From the NCBI GenBank assembly GCA_963819755.1, contig CAWFXB010000002.1:558001-622000 (forward strand): a stretch of DNA of 64,000 nucleotides, written 5' to 3'. Shown piece after piece: positions 24,801-33,809 of this stretch. The DNA comes from VRUE01 sp963819755 (GTDB lineage Bacteria > Actinomycetota > Thermoleophilia > Solirubrobacterales > 70-9). Below the pieces are notes generated by a model. The model was not told the DNA's origin. It ran no database searches and worked only from the letters and a program-made list of their open reading frames with translations. A program made the position numbers and the translations under genes. The first letter of the stretch is position 1. Each line of letters opens with the position of its first letter.

Positions 24801-25249
24801 TTCGGTATCTCGGCCTGGATCGGCGTTTCGGGCTCGCCTTCCAACGTGCTCCTGATCTGCTTGGCCTCCTCGATCGCCTGCTCGGGCACCGGCGGTGCGC
24901 CCGCCTGGACCGAGCGGTAGGCGAAGAGGCCGGCGAGGCCGGCGACCAGTAGGAACAACGCCGCCTCGATGAAGAAGCCGGGCCAGGTCTTGCCGTCGAA
25001 GAGCTCTTCGTTGAGCAGCCAGGCCACCCCCTCCATGATCAGGATCAGGGCGAGGAAAGCGAAGGTGCCGGCGGCAACGCCGACCACCGAGCCGCGCAGG
25101 ATCTTGCCGACTTTCTCGCCGATCTCGGTCTTGGCGAGCTCGATCTCCTCGCGGACGAGCGAGGAGGCTCGTTCGGAGACGTCGAAGACGAGCTCGGCGA
25201 CCGAGCGGTCCTCTGGATCCTGCGGCGGGGTCGCGGTGGGGTCGGCCAC
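24797..25249 (-). CDS. Actinobacterial Holin-X / phage-holin-family membrane protein
   Basis: This is a 150-residue protein with VSERASSLVREEIELAKTEIGEKV, the amphipathic helix typical of the Actinobacterial Holin-X (DUF1469) family, then two transmembrane helices and an acidic tail. Despite the name these proteins are chromosomal and usually unrelated to phage. It is central in the DUF4235-like/Holin-X/DUF3618 trio; 9 nt separate it from the upstream small gene. Confidence 0.85.
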   Translation of the reverse strand: MADPTATPPQDPEDRSVAELVFDVSERASSLVREEIELAKTEIGEKVGKILRGSVVGVAAGTFAFLALILIMEGVAWLLNEELFDGKTWPGFFIEAALFLLVAGLAGLFAYRSVQAGAPPVPEQAIEEAKQIRSTLEGEPETPIQAEIPK

Positions 25250-25258
25250 TGTGACCGG

Positions 25259-25393
25259 CTACTCCGGCGGGTCCTCTTCGAAGACGCGCTTCCAGACGAT
25301 CGCGGCGAGCCTGGAGGCGGCGATGCTGGCGAGCGCGCTACTCGCGGCGAGAAGGCCGCTCCAAGCGAGGCGTTTGACGATCTCGTTGTCCAT
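25259..25393 (-). CDS. Short DUF4235-like membrane protein
   Basis: This 44-residue frame encodes MDNEIVKRLAWSGL, a hydrophobic helix and the ending AIVWKRVFEEDPPE. The W-K-x-V-x-E-x-x-P-P-E ending is like DUF4235 proteins, which commonly travel with Holin-X and DUF3618 genes, as here. It is shorter than the typical 80-90 residues, so it may be a reduced version. The ATG at 25393 lies 15 nt from the TetR gene's stop on the same strand. Confidence 0.6.
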   Translation of the reverse strand: MDNEIVKRLAWSGLLAASSALASIAASRLAAIVWKRVFEEDPPE

Positions 25394-25408
25394 CGCGCCC
25401 GACCTTAC

Positions 25409-26014
25409 CTATCGAGGCTCGAGCCCGTCGCAAATCGTCGCGGTGACAAGGGACTTTGCCTGCGCGAAGTCCTTGTCGGTGGCCGGGATCAACTCGAAGA
25501 TCCAGCCCGAGAGTTGCTGCTCGATCGCGCCGTAGAAGGACATCGAGGCGAAAGTCGGGTCGATGTCACGGCGGAAGGCGCCGGCCTGCTGCCCGTCGGC
25601 GACGATCTTGGCGATCGAGTCATAGGCGCGGCGGATCTCCGGCAGGTGGGTACGGCCGAAGGAGTTGGCGGCGCGGGTGACCTCGACGATGATCACCTTC
25701 ATCAACTCGGGGTCGTGGCGGTAGGAGTCGACGATGAAGCCAGCGACGGCCTCGAGCTTGGCCCGCGGGGTCTCCTCGCTGCCATCGGCCTCCTCGATCG
25801 CGGTCAGGAGCAGCGACCAGCGCTCGCTGAAGAGCTCGTTGAGAACCTCGTCCTTCGACTTGAAGTAGTGGTAGACGAGGCCGTAGGCGACACCCGCCTC
25901 GTCGGCGATGTCGGCAACGCGAGTCGAGTGGAAGCCCTGGCGGGCGAAGACTCGGACCGCCGCATCGAGGATCTGGCGGCGCTTGTCGATGGCCGGGGCC
26001 TTGGAGCTGGCCAT
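25409..26014 (-). CDS. TetR-family regulator
   Basis: This 201-residue repressor has the TetR DNA-binding domain at residues 12-58 (RRQILDAAVRVFARQGF, then DIADEAGVAYGLVYHYFKSKDEV). The C-terminal ligand domain resembles regulators of fatty-acid and acyl-CoA genes, but no ligand can be assigned. Its ATG at 26014 overlaps the stop of the nitrilase gene, so the two are co-transcribed. A TGACTG-AC-CAGTCA palindrome at 26872-26885, in front of that operon, is the likely operator, implying autoregulation. Confidence 0.9.
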   Translation of the reverse strand: MASSKAPAIDKRRQILDAAVRVFARQGFHSTRVADIADEAGVAYGLVYHYFKSKDEVLNELFSERWSLLLTAIEEADGSEETPRAKLEAVAGFIVDSYRHDPELMKVIIVEVTRAANSFGRTHLPEIRRAYDSIAKIVADGQQAGAFRRDIDPTFASMSFYGAIEQQLSGWIFELIPATDKDFAQAKSLVTATICDGLEPR

Positions 26015-26850
26015 CAGGCGTGAGCCTCCAGCAGTTGCGGCCAGCGGTAGGCCTCGGGGCGGCGGCTGGCAAGCGAGGGCAGTTGCTCCCTGGTCCGCTC
26101 CTGGGCGGCGAGGTCGAGATCGGCAGCGGCAAAGCACTCCTCGCCGGACGCGACGGCGAGCATCGCGCCCCAGGGGTCGACGATCGCCGAGTGCCCGTAA
26201 GAGCTGTAATGGGGCGCCGCCTCGCCAACCTGGTTGGGGGCAATGACGAAGGCCTGGTTCTCGATCGCGCGGGCGCGCAGTAACACCTCCCAGTGATCGC
26301 GGCCGGTGGCGGCGGTAAAGGCCGAGGGAACCGCGACCAGACGCGCACCGCGCACGGCGAGGATCCGGTACAGCTCGGGGAAGCGCAGGTCGTAACAGAT
26401 GGTCAGGCCAAGCTCCAGACCGCCGACCGTCGCCGAGACGATCTCTTCACCGGCCTGCTCGTACGCGGACTCGCGGTAGGCGACGCCGCCGGCCTCGACT
26501 TCGAACATGTGGATCTTGCGGTAGACGGCGAGGTCTTCGCCGTCGGGCCCGATCAGCACCGAGGTGTTGAACGCCTTCTCGCCCGGGCCGGCGCCCCGCT
26601 CGGCGATGCTGCCCGCGAGCAGGTAGATCCCCAGCTCGCGGGCCCAGGAGCGGGCGGCGGCGAGGCTGGGCCCGTCGAGCGCCTCGGCGCCCGCCGCCAT
26701 CTCCTCGCCCGAGGCGAGCAGGTTCCACTTCTCCGGCAGCGCGACCAACTCGGCGCCGTCGATGGCAGCCGTGCGCACCAGACGCTCGGCGGCGGCCAGG
26801 TTCCGCGCCTTTTCGCCGTTCGAGTTGAGCTGCACCGCCGCTACACGCAC
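26014..26850 (-). CDS. Carbon-nitrogen hydrolase (Nit1/Nit2-type amidase)
   Basis: This 278-residue nitrilase-superfamily enzyme carries the Glu-Lys-Cys triad in ALPEKWN (about residue 38), YRKIHMF (about 111) and TICYDLRFPELYR (about 151). YDLRFPELYR together with HWEVLLRARAIENQ is closest to the Nit1/Nit2 (omega-amidase, deaminated-glutathione amidase) branch, a metabolite-repair role. GTG at 26850 was chosen because AGAGGA lies 8 nt upstream; a TTG at 26886 would place the palindromic operator inside the gene. A TATACT hexamer (26910-26905) could be the promoter -10. Confidence 0.87.
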   Translation of the reverse strand: MRVAAVQLNSNGEKARNLAAAERLVRTAAIDGAELVALPEKWNLLASGEEMAAGAEALDGPSLAAARSWARELGIYLLAGSIAERGAGPGEKAFNTSVLIGPDGEDLAVYRKIHMFEVEAGGVAYRESAYEQAGEEIVSATVGGLELGLTICYDLRFPELYRILAVRGARLVAVPSAFTAATGRDHWEVLLRARAIENQAFVIAPNQVGEAAPHYSSYGHSAIVDPWGAMLAVASGEECFAAADLDLAAQERTREQLPSLASRRPEAYRWPQLLEAHA

Positions 26851-26871
26851 TTCGAGTCCTCTCTCACTGGC

Positions 26872-26885
26872 TGACTGACCAGTCA
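26872..26885. promoter_or_regulatory. Palindromic operator, probable TetR site
   Basis: TGACTG-AC-CAGTCA has perfect 6-bp arms. It sits between the TATACT hexamer and the nitrilase GTG, in the spacer between divergent transcripts, as expected for the repressor encoded by the second gene of that operon. Confidence 0.55.
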
Positions 26886-26939
26886 ATCGGTTTCGGTGAG
26901 GCCAGTATAGGTGTCTTTGGGGCGTACGATTGGGGTTCT

Positions 26940-29900
26940 GTGAGCAGTGCTGATCGCATCGAGGCCGACGGTGAGCGCAAGCAGGTCACCGTGCTCTTTG
27001 CCGACGTCAAGGGGTCGATGGACCTGGCGGAGCAGCACGACCCCGAGCAGTGGCGCAAGATCATGCAGGGCTTCTTCTCGATCCTCGCCGACGAGGTGCA
27101 CCGCTTCGAGGGCACCGTCGACAAATTCACCGGCGACGGGATCATGGCCATCTTCGGCGCCCCGGTCGCCCATGAGGACCATGCCCGACGTGCCTGCTTC
27201 GCGGCGCTGCGGATGCTCGACGACATCGCCGAGTACGCCGCCGAGCTGCGCCGCAGGCACGGCCTCAACTTCTCGGCCCGGATCGGGATCAACTCGGGCG
27301 AGGTGATCGCCGGGGCGATCGGGGGCGGCGATGGCGGCTACACGGCCGTCGGCCACACCGTCGGCCTCGCGCAGCGGATGGAGGCTCTTGCCGAGCCCGG
27401 CAGGGCCTACCTGACCGAGGCCGCCGCCGAGCTTGCCCACGGCTATTTCGAGCTGGAGGATCTGGGCGAGTTCGAGATCAAGGGAGCGAGCCGCCCGGTG
27501 GGCGTGTTCGAGCTGGCCGGGGTCGGCGCGGCGCGCTCGCGGCTCGACCTCTCCCGCGAGCGTGGCTTCTCTCGCTTCGTCGGGCGCAGCAGGGAGATGG
27601 CGGTGCTGGAGACCGCGCTGGGCCGGGCCAAGGCCGGAGAGGGCGCCGTGGTCGGGATCGTCGCCGAGCCGGGAGTCGGCAAGAGCCGGCTCTGTCACGA
27701 GTTCTCCGAGCGGGCGCGGGCCGGCGGGGTCGAGGTGTTCGAGGCCCAGGCCCAAGCCCATGGCCGGCAGGTTCCCTTCATGCCGGTGCTGCAGATGCTG
27801 CGCTCCTACTTCGGCATTCACGATGGCGATGCGGAGCGGATCGTGCGGGAGAAGATCGCCGGGCGGGCGCTGCTGCTCGACCCGGGGTTCGCCGAGGAGC
27901 TGCCGGTGCTGTTCGACTTTCTTGGCGTGCCGGATCCCGACCGGCCCCTGCCGAAGCTCAGCGCCGAGGCGCGCCAGCGGGCCCTGCAGAGCGTCGTCTG
28001 CCACCTCGTCCGCGCGCCGAACAGGCGCGAGCCGATCGTCACCGTGATCGAGGATCTGCACTGGATGGACGCGGGCAGCGCCGCCATGCTCGGCGAGCTG
28101 TTCGAAGCGGTCGAGGGCACCCAGACGCTGGTGGTAGTCAACTTCAGGCCGGAATACACGCCGGAGTGGACCGGCCCCCCCGACTACCACAGGATCTCAC
28201 TGGAGCCACTCGGGGCGACCGATACCGCGGAGCTCCTGCGCGACCTGGCCGGCGCCGGCCCATCGCTGGACGGGCTCGGCGAGCTGATCCACGAACGCAC
28301 CGACGGCAACCCGTTCTTCATCGAGGAGATCGTGCGAGCGCTGGCCGAGGCCGGCAACCTGGTGGGTGAGCGGGGCGCCTATCGCCTGGCGCGCCCGGTC
28401 GAGGACGCAGCCGTCCCCGCAAGCGTGCAGACGGTGCTCGCCGCACGGATCGACCGGCTCGAGGCGGAGACGAAGCGCCTCCTCCAGGTCGCCTCGGTTG
28501 CCGGCAAGGAGTTCGGCGAGCAGACGATCCGCCTTACCGCCGGCGTGACTCCAGCCGAGATGGATCCACTGCTGTGTGAGCTGACCGACGCCGGCTTCCT
28601 CTACGAAATCGAGCTCTACCCGGAGCGCGTCTTCGCCTTCCGCCACCCCCTCACCCGCGAGGTCGCCTACGGCACCCAGCTGGCCGAGCAGCGCGCGATG
28701 ACCCACGCGGCGACCGCCGGGGCCCTGATCGAGTTGAACCCCGATCGCGAAGACGAGCTGGCGGCCCTGATCGCGCATCACATGGAGGAGGGCGGAGAGA
28801 TACGGGAGGCCGCACGCTGGTCGGCCCGCGCCGCGTACTGGACTGGATCCAGCCGGCCCCACGACGCGCAGCGACTCTGGCGCCGGGTGATGGAGCTCGT
28901 CGAGGGACTCGACGAGGACGAGGAGACGATGGCGTTGGCGATCGCCTCGCGCCTGCTTCAGCTCCAGTTCGCCTGGCGGCTCGGGATGGACAGCGACGAG
29001 GAGAAACGACTGATCGCCGAGGCCGAGGAGATAGCGAGGCGGGCGGGCGACCGACACTCGCTGGCAATGCTCGGCCTGGCCACCTCGGCCCGTCCCGGCG
29101 TCACCCACGAGGCCCAAGCCTGGCTCGCCGGCGTGGCGGAGACCAACCGCCTCGCCGACGAATCGGACGACCTGCACCTGCGGATCGCGGTGCGCGCGGC
29201 CGGCGCCTACGCGTTCCTTTGCGCCGGGGACTTCGACGGCTTCGAGGCCGCGCTGGACGAGGTGCTCGAGCTGGCCGGCGACGACCGCAGCGCCGGCGCT
29301 GGGATCGTGATCGGCAGCCCCGTCGCCTGGGCGACGATGGGCAAGGGACTGGTGCGGCGCGAGCGTGGCCGCATCGAGGAGGCCGAGGAGCTCTTCAACG
29401 CCGCGTTGCGGATCGCCACCGAGGAGGGCGACCCGGAGACGGCGAGCTGGACGCGCAGCAACCTCTCGCTGATGCTGGCGATGCGGGGCGAGGTCGAGGC
29501 GGGAATCGCGCTGGCGCGGCGCAATTGCGAGCTGACCGAACGCCTCGGCGACGTCTTCTCGAAGAGCCTCGCCCTGGCGAATCTCGGCGCCGCCCAACTC
29601 GCCGCTGAGGAGTATGCCGATGCGCTCGACTCGATCGAGCAGGCGGAGCGCATCTACCGCGAAGCGATGGGCAGCGGCGGCGAGATGGAGACCTGGCGTG
29701 CCGCGATCCGCGCCGAAGCACTACTGGGACTGGGCGAGATCGACGCGGCGGTCGAGCTCAGCCACTGGGCAAGCGAGACGGCCCGCGAACGCGGCATGCT
29801 CTGGTCGCTGCCGTTCACCCTCCATGTCCTTGCCCTGGCGCGAGCGGCGGCGGGACTGGAGGGGGTCGGCGAGGCACTCGGGGAGGCCGCCGAGGTCGCC

Positions 29901-29975
29901 GAGCGGACCGGTGCGCTGCTCAGCCTCGAGACGATCGAAGAAGCGCGTGGCGAGATCGCCGCGGGCACCCGCTGA
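26940..29975 (+). CDS. Class III nucleotidyl cyclase-ATPase-TPR regulator
   Basis: This 1011-residue signalling protein has three parts. Residues 15-200 are a class III adenylate/guanylate cyclase domain, with FADVKGSM and DKFTGDGIMAIFG carrying the two metal aspartates and RIGINSGEV. Residues 210-600 are a STAND/AAA-type ATPase (FVGRSREMAVLE, Walker A EPGVGKSR near 243, VIEDLHWMD near 370). Residues 650-1005 are TPR-like repeats. This architecture is common in actinobacteria; the product, ligand and partners are unknown. The GTG at 26940 lies nine nt after a TACGAT hexamer. No effector gene adjoins it; the downstream neighbour is convergent. Confidence 0.9.
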   Translation: MSSADRIEADGERKQVTVLFADVKGSMDLAEQHDPEQWRKIMQGFFSILADEVHRFEGTVDKFTGDGIMAIFGAPVAHEDHARRACFAALRMLDDIAEYAAELRRRHGLNFSARIGINSGEVIAGAIGGGDGGYTAVGHTVGLAQRMEALAEPGRAYLTEAAAELAHGYFELEDLGEFEIKGASRPVGVFELAGVGAARSRLDLSRERGFSRFVGRSREMAVLETALGRAKAGEGAVVGIVAEPGVGKSRLCHEFSERARAGGVEVFEAQAQAHGRQVPFMPVLQMLRSYFGIHDGDAERIVREKIAGRALLLDPGFAEELPVLFDFLGVPDPDRPLPKLSAEARQRALQSVVCHLVRAPNRREPIVTVIEDLHWMDAGSAAMLGELFEAVEGTQTLVVVNFRPEYTPEWTGPPDYHRISLEPLGATDTAELLRDLAGAGPSLDGLGELIHERTDGNPFFIEEIVRALAEAGNLVGERGAYRLARPVEDAAVPASVQTVLAARIDRLEAETKRLLQVASVAGKEFGEQTIRLTAGVTPAEMDPLLCELTDAGFLYEIELYPERVFAFRHPLTREVAYGTQLAEQRAMTHAATAGALIELNPDREDELAALIAHHMEEGGEIREAARWSARAAYWTGSSRPHDAQRLWRRVMELVEGLDEDEETMALAIASRLLQLQFAWRLGMDSDEEKRLIAEAEEIARRAGDRHSLAMLGLATSARPGVTHEAQAWLAGVAETNRLADESDDLHLRIAVRAAGAYAFLCAGDFDGFEAALDEVLELAGDDRSAGAGIVIGSPVAWATMGKGLVRRERGRIEEAEELFNAALRIATEEGDPETASWTRSNLSLMLAMRGEVEAGIALARRNCELTERLGDVFSKSLALANLGAAQLAAEEYADALDSIEQAERIYREAMGSGGEMETWRAAIRAEALLGLGEIDAAVELSHWASETARERGMLWSLPFTLHVLALARAAAGLEGVGEALGEAAEVAERTGALLSLETIEEARGEIAAGTR

Positions 29976-29984
29976 GCCCTGCGC

Positions 29985-30821
29985 TCAGGTGACGCGGGCG
30001 ATCAGCCAGTCGACGAAGCGGTCGGGAAGAAAGCGGGCGACGAACGCCTGGCCGCGGGCGTCCGCGCCGACGAGATAGCGGGTGCGCGGGCGCCTCGCGT
30101 TCAGCGCGTGCTCGATCTTCACCGCGACCCGCTCGGGCGGGATGCCCCGTTCCCCGGTCTTCCTCGCCACCTCGCGGAAGGCTGGGATCGCCTTGCCGTA
30201 GAGATCGGCGTGGCCTTCGCGAGCGCGCTCGGCGAGGGTGTCCACGGCTTCGTCGCCCCGTTCCCAGATCGGCGTCGCGATCGAGCCGGGCTCGATGATC
30301 GAGACCTTGATCCCCCAGGGCCGCAGCTCGCGGCGGAAGACGTCGCCGACGGCCTCGAGGCCGAACTTGGCGGCGTGGTAGGCGCCGAACATCGGGAAGG
30401 CCATCAGACCGCCGATCGAGGTGATGAAGACGATGCGGCCGCGCGCCGTGCGGATCGCCGGCAACAGCGCCTGCGTCACCGCCACATGCGCGGTCAGGTT
30501 GACCTCGACCTGCCGTTCGAAGTCCTCGACCGGCAGCGTCTCGAGCGGGCCCGGCACGGCGATGCCGGCATTGTTGACCAGCCCGTCCAGACCACCGCCA
30601 CCGACCTCGGCGCCGATCCGCTCGGCCGCCGCCGCGATCTGAGCGGCGTCGGTCACGTCGAGCATCAGCGACACCAGCCGCTCCGAGCCAGCTTGGCGCA
30701 GGGAGTCGGCGTCGACCTCCTTGCGCACCCCGGCAAAGACCCGCCAGCCAGCAGCGTCCAGGTGCAGGGCAGTCGCCCGGCCAATCCCCGTCGAGGCTCC
30801 CGTGATCAGAACCGATCTCAC
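29985..30821 (-). CDS. Short-chain dehydrogenase/reductase
   Basis: This 278-residue classical SDR has TGASTGIG for cofactor binding (7-14), NNAGIA, the catalytic serine in ITSIGGLMAF and YHAAK (about 149-153). The IEPGSIATPIWERG segment and the C-terminal PRTRYLVGADARGQAF resemble the retinol-dehydrogenase-like/SDR5-type group that acts on hydrophobic alcohols. The substrate is not predictable. Its 3' end is 9 nt from the convergent cyclase gene, and its start is 24 nt from the divergent epimerase-like gene. Confidence 0.88.
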   Translation of the reverse strand: MRSVLITGASTGIGRATALHLDAAGWRVFAGVRKEVDADSLRQAGSERLVSLMLDVTDAAQIAAAAERIGAEVGGGGLDGLVNNAGIAVPGPLETLPVEDFERQVEVNLTAHVAVTQALLPAIRTARGRIVFITSIGGLMAFPMFGAYHAAKFGLEAVGDVFRRELRPWGIKVSIIEPGSIATPIWERGDEAVDTLAERAREGHADLYGKAIPAFREVARKTGERGIPPERVAVKIEHALNARRPRTRYLVGADARGQAFVARFLPDRFVDWLIARVT

Positions 30822-30845
30822 CAGGCGAGGCTAACATCGACCTCG

Positions 30846-31853
30846 ATGGGCGAAGCAGCCTTTGTCACGGGAGGGTCCGGCTTCATCGGCGGGCGCTTGG
30901 TCGAGCGGCTCGTCGCCGAAGGGCGCCCCGTGAGGGCTCTGGCCCGTTCCTACGCCTCCGCCGAGAGGGTCGCCGCCCTGGGCGCCGAGCCTGTGCGTGG
31001 CGACATCGTCGACCGAGCGTCGCTTGCCGCCGCCACCGCCGGGACCGACACCGCCTTTCACCTCGCCGCCCACCTTGGCGAGTGGGGGCCTTGGGCGGAC
31101 TTCGAACGTGGCAACGTCGAAGGGACGCGCAACGTGCTCTCCGCCTGCGCCGAGACGGGGGTGCGGCGCTTCGTCCACTGCGGGACCGAGGCGGCGCTGA
31201 TGGCCGGCGAGCCGCTGGTCCAGGTCGATGAGACGGCGCCGCTGAGGCCGGACTCGCGGGCGCCCTACCCGGCGACCAAGGCGCGAGCCGAGCAAGCGGT
31301 GCGCGACGCAAACCGAGACGGCTTCGAGACGGTCGTCGTGAGACCTCGCTTCGTCTGGGGCAAGGGCGACACGACGCTGCTGCCAGGGATGGTGGAGACG
31401 GTCGAGGCGGGCAAATGGGCTTGGGTCGGCGGCGGTGGCAACGTCACCGACACGACCCATGTCGACAACGTCGTCGAGGGCCTGGTCCTGGCGGCCGGCG
31501 AAGGCCGGCCCGGCGAGGCCTACTTCGTCACCGACGGCGAGCGGGTCACCTTCCGCGAGCTCGTCACCGCGATGCTGGAGACCCAAGGGGTCGAACCGCC
31601 GGACCGCAACCTCCCCGCCTGGGCCGCCGCGCCGATGGCCCGCGTCTGCGAGGCGGCCTGGAAGTTCCTGCCGCTCAAGGGCGATCCGCCTATGACCGCC
31701 TTCCGCTCCTGGCTGCTGACTCAGGAGTGCACGATCGACATCTCCAAGGCGCGTGCCGAGCTCGGCTACAACCCGATCGTCACCCACGAGCAGGGCCTCG
31801 CCGAGCTTCGAGGCACCAAGGGAACGTCGAACTCTCAGTTACCCGCCAAATAG
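30846..31853 (+). CDS. NAD-dependent epimerase / 3-beta-HSD-like dehydrogenase
   Basis: This 335-residue extended SDR has VTGGSGFIGGRLVERL (N-terminus), FHLAAHLGEWG, and YPATK as the YxxxK motif (about 140-144). RPRFVWGKGDTTLLPGM and THVDNVVEGL match the 3-beta-hydroxysteroid dehydrogenase/NSDHL-like branch, so an isoprenoid or sterol-like alcohol is a possible substrate (inference). The ATG at 30846 was chosen over a frame open from 30108 because the cofactor motif begins six codons later. The stop codon falls in the loop of a CCCGCC/GGCGGG hairpin at 31842-31858. Confidence 0.85.
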   Translation: MGEAAFVTGGSGFIGGRLVERLVAEGRPVRALARSYASAERVAALGAEPVRGDIVDRASLAAATAGTDTAFHLAAHLGEWGPWADFERGNVEGTRNVLSACAETGVRRFVHCGTEAALMAGEPLVQVDETAPLRPDSRAPYPATKARAEQAVRDANRDGFETVVVRPRFVWGKGDTTLLPGMVETVEAGKWAWVGGGGNVTDTTHVDNVVEGLVLAAGEGRPGEAYFVTDGERVTFRELVTAMLETQGVEPPDRNLPAWAAAPMARVCEAAWKFLPLKGDPPMTAFRSWLLTQECTIDISKARAELGYNPIVTHEQGLAELRGTKGTSNSQLPAK

Positions 31854-31858
31854 GCGGG
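31842..31858. terminator. Hairpin overlapping a stop codon between convergent genes
   Basis: CCCGCC (31842-31847) and GGCGGG (31853-31858) pair around AAATA. The epimerase TAG lies at 31851-31853. The convergent MerR gene ends 15 nt further on. A short A-run follows, so it could act on both strands. Confidence 0.5.
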
Positions 31859-31872
31859 AAAGTGAAAGCTCG

Positions 31873-32577
31873 TCAGGGACGGCTGGCGCGGTGGCGCTCT
31901 AGCTCCGCCACCAGCAGCTTGGTGTGGAGAGCGGCGATCAGGTCCTGCAAGGGCTGGGAGCCGGATTCGAGCATCTCGACGACGCGTTCTGGCGGGACCT
32001 CGCCGGCGAGGCGGTCCATGACCATCTCGACCTCCTGGCTGACCAGCTCTTCGAGCGCCTTCTTGTAGCGCAGGGTGTCGTAGACGGTGAAGCCGATCTG
32101 CTCGTCGTAGCCGCCGGCGCGGAAGCGGCCGATCGCCTCGATGATCTTGATGTCCGAGGGCGAGTAGCCGCGGCTGTTGGGGCTGAGGACCTCGATCTCC
32201 TCGAGCCGGTCGAGGACGTCTTTGGGGACGCCGTAGCGCTCGCGCACCTCGGCGGCGCTGGTGCGGGTGCGCTCGCCGCCCAGCGCCCGCTCGAGGATCC
32301 GATCCTCGAGCTCGACCATGGCGCGTGCTCGCTCGGGGTCTTCGTCGAGCACCGATTTGATCGCCTTCAGCGGCATGAAGCGCTCCTCCTGCAGCTGCTT
32401 GATCAGCTTGATCCGGTCGACGAACTCGGGCGAGTAGTAGGCCATGTTGCGGCTCGTCTTGACCGGTTCGGGCAGGAGGCCCTCGCGCAGGTAGTGCTTG
32501 ATCGTCGGCACCGGCACGCCGGAGGCCTCGGCCAGCTCGCCGATCTTGAGCAGGGTCTTCTCGGCGCTGGCGCTCAT
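31873..32577 (-). CDS. MerR-family regulator
   Basis: This 234-residue regulator has the MerR winged helix at its N-terminus (KIGELAEASGVPVPTIKHYLREGLL), followed by YYSPEFVDRIKLIKQLQ and a long coiled C-terminal region with no cysteine cluster, so it is not a metal sensor of the classic type. It is the last gene of the leftward acyl-CoA operon; its start overlaps the CoA-transferase stop by 4 nt. MerR proteins regulate leucine/isovalerate (liu) operons in proteobacteria, and a comparable role is plausible here. Confidence 0.88.
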   Translation of the reverse strand: MSASAEKTLLKIGELAEASGVPVPTIKHYLREGLLPEPVKTSRNMAYYSPEFVDRIKLIKQLQEERFMPLKAIKSVLDEDPERARAMVELEDRILERALGGERTRTSAAEVRERYGVPKDVLDRLEEIEVLSPNSRGYSPSDIKIIEAIGRFRAGGYDEQIGFTVYDTLRYKKALEELVSQEVEMVMDRLAGEVPPERVVEMLESGSQPLQDLIAALHTKLLVAELERHRASRP

Positions 32578-33809
32578 GCTCGAAAGGTCGTGGCCGAATC
32601 GGCACTCGGCCCGGCGGCGGCGCCGGACTCCAGCATCGCCGCGATCTCCTCGTCGCTGTAGCCGGCCTCGCGCAGGACCTCGTCGGTGTGCTCACCGAAG
32701 GCCGGGGCCGGACGGGTGGGGTCGCCGGGAGTGCGGCTCATCTTCACCGGCACGCCGAGCTGGCGCACGGTCCCCAGCCCGGGCTGCTCGATCGCGGTCA
32801 CCATCCCCCGGGCGCGGACCAGCTCGGAGTCGAGCGCCTCGCCGACGTCGAGGACCGGCTCGATGCAGCAGTCGTGCTCGTCGTTGAAGGCGAGCCATTC
32901 GTCGCGCGTGCGCGAGCGGAAGACCTCGGCGACCTCGCGCCAGGCGTCGGAGCCGGGGGCCTCGAACTGCGCCTCGATCAGGCCGGGACGCTCGACGCCG
33001 TTGCAGAAGGCGGCCCAGAACTTCGGCTCCAGCGCGCCGCAGCTGACCCAACCGTCGGCGGCCTCATAGGGGAGGTAACAGAGCAGCCCGCCAGCGAGCT
33101 GCTGCTCGCCGCGGCGCGGCGCCTCGCCGTCGCAGAAGTAGCGCCCGGCGACCATCGCCAGCCAGGAGAGAGCTCCGTCGGCCATCGAGACGTCGACCAT
33201 CTGGCCCTCGCCGGAGCGCCGCCGCTCGTGCAGCGCCGCCATCACGCCGAAGGCTGCCATCAGGGCGCCGCCGCCGAGATCGGCGATCTGGCCGCCCGAC
33301 TGGACCGGCGGGCCGTCCTTGGCGCCGGTCAGGCCGAGCAGCCCGACCAGGCCGAGGTAGTTCATGTCGTGGCCGGCGCGCTGCGCGTAGGGGCCGTCCT
33401 GGCCGTAGCCGGTGATCGCGCAGAAGACGATCGCCGGGTTGGCCTCGCGCATGCGCTCGTAGCCGGCGCCGAGCCGGTCGAGGACGCCCGGGCGGAAGCC
33501 GTCGAGGACGACGTCGTATTGCTTGACCAGGCGCAGCAGCGCCCCGCGCCCGGCATCGCTCTTGAGGTCGAGGCGGATCGAGCGCTTGCCGCGGTTGAGC
33601 GAGAGGTAGAGCGCCGAGCGGGTTCCCAGCTCCTGCTGCTCCTCGTCGCCGTAGTAGGGCGGCGCCCAGCGGATGTAGTCACCCATGCCGGTGTCCTCGA
33701 CCTTCAGCACCTCGGCGCCGAGGTCGGCCAGCAGCAGCGAGCAGAAGCCGCCGGGGAGGAGCCGGGTCAGGTCGAGGACCTTGACGTCGCTAAGCGGCAG
33801 ATCGCTCAC
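32574..33809 (-). CDS. CaiB/BaiF family III CoA transferase, alpha-methylacyl-CoA racemase-like
   Basis: This 411-residue protein of the family III CoA-transferase fold starts LSDVKVLDLTRLLPGGFCSLLLADLGAEV. AGHDMNYLGLVGLLG (about 145-160), QIADLGGGALMAAFG (aspartate near 176) and GALEPKFWAAFC (glutamate near 262) align with the His-Asp and Asp/Glu pairs of alpha-methylacyl-CoA racemase. Racemisation of 2-methylacyl-CoAs is therefore more likely than CoA transfer, though both chemistries occur in the family. GTG at 33809 overlaps the BKACE gene by 20 nt. It belongs to the branched acyl-CoA operon. Confidence 0.87.
   Translation of the reverse strand: MSDLPLSDVKVLDLTRLLPGGFCSLLLADLGAEVLKVEDTGMGDYIRWAPPYYGDEEQQELGTRSALYLSLNRGKRSIRLDLKSDAGRGALLRLVKQYDVVLDGFRPGVLDRLGAGYERMREANPAIVFCAITGYGQDGPYAQRAGHDMNYLGLVGLLGLTGAKDGPPVQSGGQIADLGGGALMAAFGVMAALHERRRSGEGQMVDVSMADGALSWLAMVAGRYFCDGEAPRRGEQQLAGGLLCYLPYEAADGWVSCGALEPKFWAAFCNGVERPGLIEAQFEAPGSDAWREVAEVFRSRTRDEWLAFNDEHDCCIEPVLDVGEALDSELVRARGMVTAIEQPGLGTVRQLGVPVKMSRTPGDPTRPAPAFGEHTDEVLREAGYSDEEIAAMLESGAAAGPSADSATTFRA

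Noticed and set aside
24797..25249. Prophage remnant suggested by the holin-family protein
   Set aside because: Holin-X proteins are ordinary chromosomal membrane proteins in actinobacteria, and no capsid, tail, integrase or lysin gene is nearby.
30108..30845. Long N-terminal extension of the epimerase-like gene
   Set aside because: The extra residues lie opposite the SDR gene and have no fold signature; the cofactor motif begins six codons after the ATG at 30846.
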